The notes below the pieces were generated by a model. It was not told the origin of the DNA. It did no database searches and saw only the letters and a list, made by a program, of their open reading frames with translations. A DNA stretch of 64,000 nucleotides from Tsukamurella sputi. GTDB taxonomy: Bacteria; Actinomycetota; Actinomycetes; Mycobacteriales; Mycobacteriaceae. The stretch spans positions 44,803 through 108,802 of the forward strand of contig NZ_VIGV01000012.1 in the NCBI RefSeq assembly GCF_007858445.1, in the 5' to 3' direction. Shown in pieces: positions 60,383 through 64,000 of this stretch. Within the stretch, counting starts at the first letter, position 1, and each line of letters opens with the position of its first letter. The translations under genes were made by a program, and so were the position numbers.

Positions 60383-61194
60383 TGCGGTCCTTCCGTCACG
60401 GCCGTGTTGATCATGTCGTCCACGTCATCGGGGAGGGCGACGGGCCCCTCCTCACGACGCAGGTGCAGGAAGTACTCCACGTTCCCGGACGGGCCGGGCA
60501 GCGGGCTGAAGGTCACGCCGCGCGTGGCGAGCCCGGAGGCCGCGGCGGCCTCCGCGACGCCGCGGACGGCGCTCGCCCGCAGCGCGGGGTCGCGGACGAC
60601 GCCGCCGGACCCGACGTTGCCCTTGCCCACCTCGAACTGCGGTTTGACCATGGGAAGCAGGTCCGCGCCGGGCGCGGTGCAGCGGGCCAGTGCGGGGAGC
60701 ACCAGAGCCAGGGAGATGAAGGACAGGTCACCGACCACCAGGTCGACGGGGCCGTCGAGCATCGAGGCCTCGAGCGTGCGGACGTTCGTGCGGTCCATGA
60801 CGGACACGCGATCGTCGTCGCGCAGTCGCCAGACGAGCTCGCCGTAGCCCACGTCGACGGCGTACACCCGCTCCGCGCCGCGGTGCAGCAGCACGTCGGT
60901 GAAGCCGCCCGTCGACGCTCCGGCGTCCAGACAGCGCCGGCCTGCGACGGTCACATCGGGGAAGGCGTCGAGCGCACCGATGAGTTTGTGCGCGCCACGG
61001 GAGGCCCACTCGATCTCGCCGGCGACCGCGGTCACGTGGACCGGGTCCGCGGGATCGATCTGGTTCGCGGCCTTGCGGGCGACCTGTTTGTTGACGGTCA
61101 CTCGTCCGGCTTCGATGAGCTCGCGGGCGTGCTCCCGCGACCGCGCCATGCCGCGACGGACCAATTCGGCGTCGAGCCGCACTCTGCGTGCCAT
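60379..61194 (-). CDS. tlyA: rRNA 2'-O-methyltransferase TlyA
   Basis: A 271-residue protein with an N-terminal S4 RNA-binding domain (RLDAELVRRGMARSREHARE) and an FtsJ-type methyltransferase domain (GRRCLDAGASTGGFTDVLL). TlyA methylates 16S and 23S rRNA at the subunit interface; its loss gives resistance to capreomycin and viomycin in mycobacteria. It starts 6 nt after the small upstream gene and overlaps nadK by 4 nt. Confidence 0.96.
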   Translation of the reverse strand: MARRVRLDAELVRRGMARSREHARELIEAGRVTVNKQVARKAANQIDPADPVHVTAVAGEIEWASRGAHKLIGALDAFPDVTVAGRRCLDAGASTGGFTDVLLHRGAERVYAVDVGYGELVWRLRDDDRVSVMDRTNVRTLEASMLDGPVDLVVGDLSFISLALVLPALARCTAPGADLLPMVKPQFEVGKGNVGSGGVVRDPALRASAVRGVAEAAAASGLATRGVTFSPLPGPSGNVEYFLHLRREEGPVALPDDVDDMINTAVTEGPQ

Positions 61195-61199
61195 CGCGG

Positions 61200-61427
61200 T
61201 CAGGCCCGATCCACGGTGTCCAGAGCGTCGACCAGCAGCTGGTGCGCCTGCTCGAACAGGGCGGCCTGGCGGCCGAGGGTGGCCAGCTCCCCGACGCCGG
61301 CGACGGCCCCGGGATCGACGACGGGCGCCGCGTCGAGTTCGTCGACGCGGTGCATCAGGTCCTCGACGGCCGTCCGGACGTCGGCCGGATCGCCGCCGCG
61401 CATCGCTGCTGACTCCACGGTGTCCAC
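61200..61427 (-). CDS. small conserved protein (Rv1693-like)
   Basis: A 75-residue helical protein with no recognised domain. It sits between the HAD phosphatase gene and tlyA, the place of Rv1693, and its GTG comes 1 nt after the phosphatase stop, so translation is coupled. Heptad-like hydrophobic spacing (VEDLMHRVDELD) suggests a short coiled coil. An in-frame ATG 24 nt later is possible. Function is unknown. Confidence 0.75.
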   Translation of the reverse strand: MDTVESAAMRGGDPADVRTAVEDLMHRVDELDAAPVVDPGAVAGVGELATLGRQAALFEQAHQLLVDALDTVDRA

Positions 61428-61428
61428 G

Positions 61429-62376
61429 CTATCGGATGGTCAGGCGCAGGCCCGCCCGGCGCTCCTCGGAGAGTTCCCGGGCGGCGGCGATCGCCACGTA
61501 CTTCGCGGCCGCAGGATCCGCGCCGGGAGCACCGGTGACGATCAGGTCGTCCCCGTCGACGGCGGCGGTCCATCCGTCGCGTGGACCGGGCAGCGCGTCC
61601 TCGCGCGCTCCGCGGAGGCCGGTCAAGGTGTCGGCGACGTAGGTGGGCTGGTGGAGGTCGGGCGCGGCCACGACGTCCGCGACGTCGTTGACGCCGGTCA
61701 GGACGAGGTAGGTATCGGCGCCGAAAGCGTTGCCGCCCTCGATGTCCGTGTCGAGGCGGTCACCGACGACCAGGGCCGTGGTCGCCCCGGCGGCGCGCAT
61801 CGCATCGACGAAGATCGGGGCGAAGGGCTTACCCGCGACGCGGGGCTCTCGCTCCGTGGCGTTGCGGACCGCGGCGACCATGGAGCCGTTGCCGACGAGC
61901 AGCCCGCGTTCGGTCGGGAGGGTGGCGTCGGTGTTGGTGGCGACCCACACCGCACCGGCGCGGATCGCGAGCGCCGCCTCGGAGAGGCGCGCCCAGCCGG
62001 TCTCGGGGCTGTGCCCCTGGATGACGGCGCGTGCCTCCTCCGCGGTCTCGACGACCACGAGGCCACGGGCCTGCACTTCGGCGCGGAGGGCCGGGGCCCC
62101 GACCACGAGCACCGGGGTGCCGGCGGGGACGAGGGACGCGAGCAGGCCGGCGCCGGCCTGGGCACTGGTGACGACGGTGTCGTCCGGCGCCTCGAAGCCG
62201 AGGTCGCGCAGGTGCTGCGCCACGTCCGACGGTCCGCGGCCGGCGTTGTTGGTCACATAGGTGACGGGGAGCCCCGCCAGCGCGTCGGCCGCACCGGGGA
62301 TCGCGACGGCACCCGCGTACGCGGTGCCGTCGAGGTCGACGAGCAGACGATCGTAGGCCTCGGCGAGCGACGTCAT
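61429..62376 (-). CDS. HAD-IIA phosphatase (glycerol-3-phosphate phosphatase type)
   Basis: A 315-residue HAD hydrolase with motif I LLVDLDGTAYAG, motif II YVTNNAG and motif III/IV region VVGDRLDTDIEGG. The order and length match Rv1692, reported as a D-glycerol-3-phosphate phosphatase that recycles polar heads of phospholipids. It overlaps the TPR gene upstream by 4 nt. The N-terminus is the usual one for the family. Confidence 0.92.
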   Translation of the reverse strand: MTSLAEAYDRLLVDLDGTAYAGAVAIPGAADALAGLPVTYVTNNAGRGPSDVAQHLRDLGFEAPDDTVVTSAQAGAGLLASLVPAGTPVLVVGAPALRAEVQARGLVVVETAEEARAVIQGHSPETGWARLSEAALAIRAGAVWVATNTDATLPTERGLLVGNGSMVAAVRNATEREPRVAGKPFAPIFVDAMRAAGATTALVVGDRLDTDIEGGNAFGADTYLVLTGVNDVADVVAAPDLHQPTYVADTLTGLRGAREDALPGPRDGWTAAVDGDDLIVTGAPGADPAAAKYVAIAAARELSEERRAGLRLTIR

Positions 62377-63755
62377 TCGGCCGAATCGTCCGAGGCCGGC
62401 TCAGCGGCGTCCTCCGCGGAGAGTTCGGCGACCCGCTCCTCGGCGTCCGTGAACTCCTCCTCGTCCGCCGCGGCGGCGTTGAGGAACCAGGTCAGGGCGT
62501 CCGCGCGGCGCTCGGCCCCGAGAAGGGCCTCCGCGTAGACGTAGAACAGGCGGGCGGCGTAGAAGCCGCGGCGGGACGGATCGAGGTCCTCCGCCTGCAG
62601 GGTGACCACGGCCTTGTCGTACTCGCCCAGGTCCATGCGGGCACCTGCCTCGACCATGCGCAGCTCGGTCCGGTCGTCGCCGGTCAGCTGCGCAGCCTCG
62701 TCGCCGCGGGCCGTCTCGATCGCCTTCTCGGGCCGGCCGAGGCCCCGCTCGCTGTCCGCGATCATCGGGAGCAGGTTGACGGTGCCACCCATCCGCTTGG
62801 CTGCGCGGAGCTCGCTGAGCGCCTCGGACCACTCGCCGTTCATGTAGGCGGCGATGCCGCAGGCCTCGCGCACCGCGGCGATCCGTCCGGCACGTTCCCG
62901 CGCAGCGCGGGCGTGCGCGAGCGCGGCGGCGGGGTCGGTGTCGAGCAGTCGTCCTGACAGCACGAGGTGCGAGGAGACGAGCTCGGCGTTGTTCTTGTCG
63001 AGGCTCAGCAGGTCGCGCCGGATCGCCGGGTCGAGTTCCTTGGGATCGACGTCCTTGGGGATCGACGGCTCGCCGGCGCGGGTCCGCGGGCGATCCGAGC
63101 GCTGATCGTCGCGCTGGAAGCCACCGGGACGTCCTCCCTGGGGACGCGAGCCGTTACGGGATCCGGAGTAGCCGCCGCCACGGCGATCTCCACCGCTCCG
63201 GCGGTCGCCACCCGGGCCCCCTCCTCGACGGTCCGCGGAACCACCGCCGGTGCGGCGGTCGCCCGAACCGCCGAAACGGCGGTCGTCGGAACCGGAGGGC
63301 CGGCGATCACCCGACGGACGGCCACCGAAGTCACGGCGTTCTCCACCGCGCGATCCGCTTCCCCGAGAGCCGTTGCTCCGGAAGTCGCGTCGGTCGCCGC
63401 CGCGGGAGTCCCCGCCACGGTCATTGCTGCGGAATTCCCGGCGATCGCCGCCGCGCGCATCGCCACCGCGGCTCTCGCGCCGGTCTCCGCCCCGGGTGTC
63501 GCTCGAGCGGTTGCCACCAACGTCGCGGCGCTCGCCGCGTCCGCCCTCGGAACGGCGGTCGCCGCCGCGGCCCTGGAAGCCACCGCGCTGACCGCCACCG
63601 GAGCGCTCGCCGCCGCGGCGGTCGTCCCCCCGAGCGGGCCGGTCGCTGCTGCGGCCGGCGCCACGTGACGAATCTCCGCCGTTCCCACGGTCCGCCCACT
63701 CGGCGGGATTGGTGAATCCGGCACGCTGCCGGCGGTCGCCGTTCGACTCAGCCAC
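62373..63755 (-). CDS. TPR protein with a long Arg/Gly/Asp-rich N-terminus
   Basis: A 460-residue protein in two parts. Residues 1-225 are low complexity, with many GGDRR, RGGDRRE and GGDRRSGG units, an RGG-like composition found in RNA-binding disordered regions. Residues about 230-440 are tetratricopeptide-like helices (LEHAR-type ALAHARAARERAGRIAAVRE, then LSELRAAKRMGG) matching Rv1691, which I recall as about 250 residues. The extension roughly doubles the usual length. It is the first gene of the Rv1691-Rv1696 set, starting at GTG, downstream of the rRNA operon terminator. Confidence 0.82.
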   Translation of the reverse strand: MAESNGDRRQRAGFTNPAEWADRGNGGDSSRGAGRSSDRPARGDDRRGGERSGGGQRGGFQGRGGDRRSEGGRGERRDVGGNRSSDTRGGDRRESRGGDARGGDRREFRSNDRGGDSRGGDRRDFRSNGSRGSGSRGGERRDFGGRPSGDRRPSGSDDRRFGGSGDRRTGGGSADRRGGGPGGDRRSGGDRRGGGYSGSRNGSRPQGGRPGGFQRDDQRSDRPRTRAGEPSIPKDVDPKELDPAIRRDLLSLDKNNAELVSSHLVLSGRLLDTDPAAALAHARAARERAGRIAAVREACGIAAYMNGEWSEALSELRAAKRMGGTVNLLPMIADSERGLGRPEKAIETARGDEAAQLTGDDRTELRMVEAGARMDLGEYDKAVVTLQAEDLDPSRRGFYAARLFYVYAEALLGAERRADALTWFLNAAAADEEEFTDAEERVAELSAEDAAEPASDDSAE

Positions 63756-63798
63756 GGTGCACCCACTTCCCGTCGCCCCCGAGGCGACACACGCTATT

Positions 63799-63804
63799 AC
63801 TGTA
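63799..63804 (-). promoter_or_regulatory. candidate -10 element TACAGT for the TPR operon
   Basis: TACAGT on the minus strand lies 43 nt before the GTG of the TPR gene and 12 nt after the rRNA terminator hairpin. It would start the long minus-strand operon. No firm -35 is visible. Confidence 0.4.
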
Positions 63805-63816
63805 CTTGGACATGAC

Positions 63817-63872
63817 GAAGGCCCCTGAGGAGTGGAACACGTATGTGTTCGACACGATCCCCAAGGGCCTTC
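63817..63872 (-). terminator. rRNA operon terminator, nested hairpin
   Basis: Outer arms GAAGGCCC (63817-63824) and GGGCCTTC (63865-63872) enclose an inner hairpin GAACAC-GTAT-GTGTTC (63835-63850). It lies 18 nt after the 5S rRNA 3' end on the minus strand and should end the rRNA transcript. Confidence 0.8.
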
Positions 63873-63890
63873 ATCCTGTATCTAATTTTA

Positions 63891-64000
63891 GTCCGGCGGT
63901 GTCCTACTCTCCCACACCCTCACGAGTGCAGTACCATCGGCGCTGGAGGGCTTAGCTTCCGGGTTCGGAATGGAGCCGGGCGTTTCCCCTCCGCTATGGC
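63891..64000 (-). rRNA. rrf: 5S ribosomal RNA, partial
   Basis: The minus strand reads as an actinobacterial 5S rRNA: GCCATAGCGGAGGGGAAACG at the window edge, CATTCCGAACCCGGAAGCTA in loop B/C, and GGGAGAGTAGGACACCGCCG near the 3' end. Only the first few nucleotides of the gene fall outside the window. The rRNA operon extends to the right. Confidence 0.97.

Noticed and set aside
63100-63700. Repetitive GC-rich DNA resembling a repeat array or CRISPR
   Set aside because: The repeats are irregular, in frame and encode the Arg/Gly/Asp-rich protein N-terminus; there are no equal spacers.

Overview
The window is high-GC (about 70% by eye) chromosomal DNA from an actinobacterium of the order Mycobacteriales. 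The case rests on gene content and order. One half follows the Mycobacterium tuberculosis block Rv1843c to Rv1821 (guaB1, two CNNM/CorC genes, glcB, gcvP, two MerR genes, bifunctional nuclease, garA, gcvH, pgsA-like, secA2). The other half follows Rv1713 to Rv1691 (der, cmk, rluB-type, scpB, scpA, parA-like, xerD, Nudix, pyrG, mctB, steA, recN, nadK, tlyA, HAD phosphatase, TPR protein). Garlands of LprG/LpqN-type lipoproteins, GarA and SecA2 fit the same order. The genus is not certain; Tsukamurella or a close relative is a guess.

Layout. 1-4.3 kb: end of guaB1, two CNNM/CorC-type membrane proteins and a conserved protein, all + strand and mostly overlapping. 4.3-7.3 kb: a cobalamin riboswitch followed by a permease/ATPase/lipoprotein ABC importer. 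7.3-8.8 kb: Tat-exported M23 peptidase and a convergent LppX/LprAFG lipoprotein, separated by a strong two-way terminator. 9.0-13.6 kb: a compact accessory operon of cytochrome b5-desaturase, type III polyketide synthase and SyrD/PvdE-type exporter; this is the most likely undescribed system here. 13.7-17.8 kb: malate synthase, a spermidine-synthase-like protein and an anchored binding protein. 17.8-22.1 kb: an accessory patch with a gene remnant, a 13E12-type HNH gene under a LexA-like box, and two unknown membrane proteins. 22.2-32.6 kb: gcvP behind a glycine riboswitch, a glycosyltransferase, MerR regulators, GarA, GcvH, a CDP-alcohol phosphatidyltransferase and SecA2. 32.7-45.8 kb: single genes on alternating strands (peptidase, OsmC, hydrolases, lipoprotein, DJ-1, flavodoxin-like reductase, tRNA-Pro, phosphatase, DUF2252, siderophore-interacting protein behind an iron box, orphan Mce protein, MFS). 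45.8-63.8 kb: a long minus-strand housekeeping block for translation GTPase, nucleotide synthesis, chromosome condensation, recombination, septation and NADP synthesis. The window ends inside a 5S rRNA gene on the minus strand.

How it works together. Glycine cleavage (GcvP, GcvH) lies beside GarA, the phospho-switch that sets TCA/glutamate flux, and not far from malate synthase, so this is a C2/glyoxylate and nitrogen-flux region. Two riboswitches (cobalamin, glycine), one iron box and one LexA-like box give visible regulation. Many monocistronic genes have a TANNNT hexamer 6-7 nt before the start codon and no Shine-Dalgarno, the pattern of leaderless transcripts. An 8-mer, GACGGTGC, is strikingly frequent on both strands.
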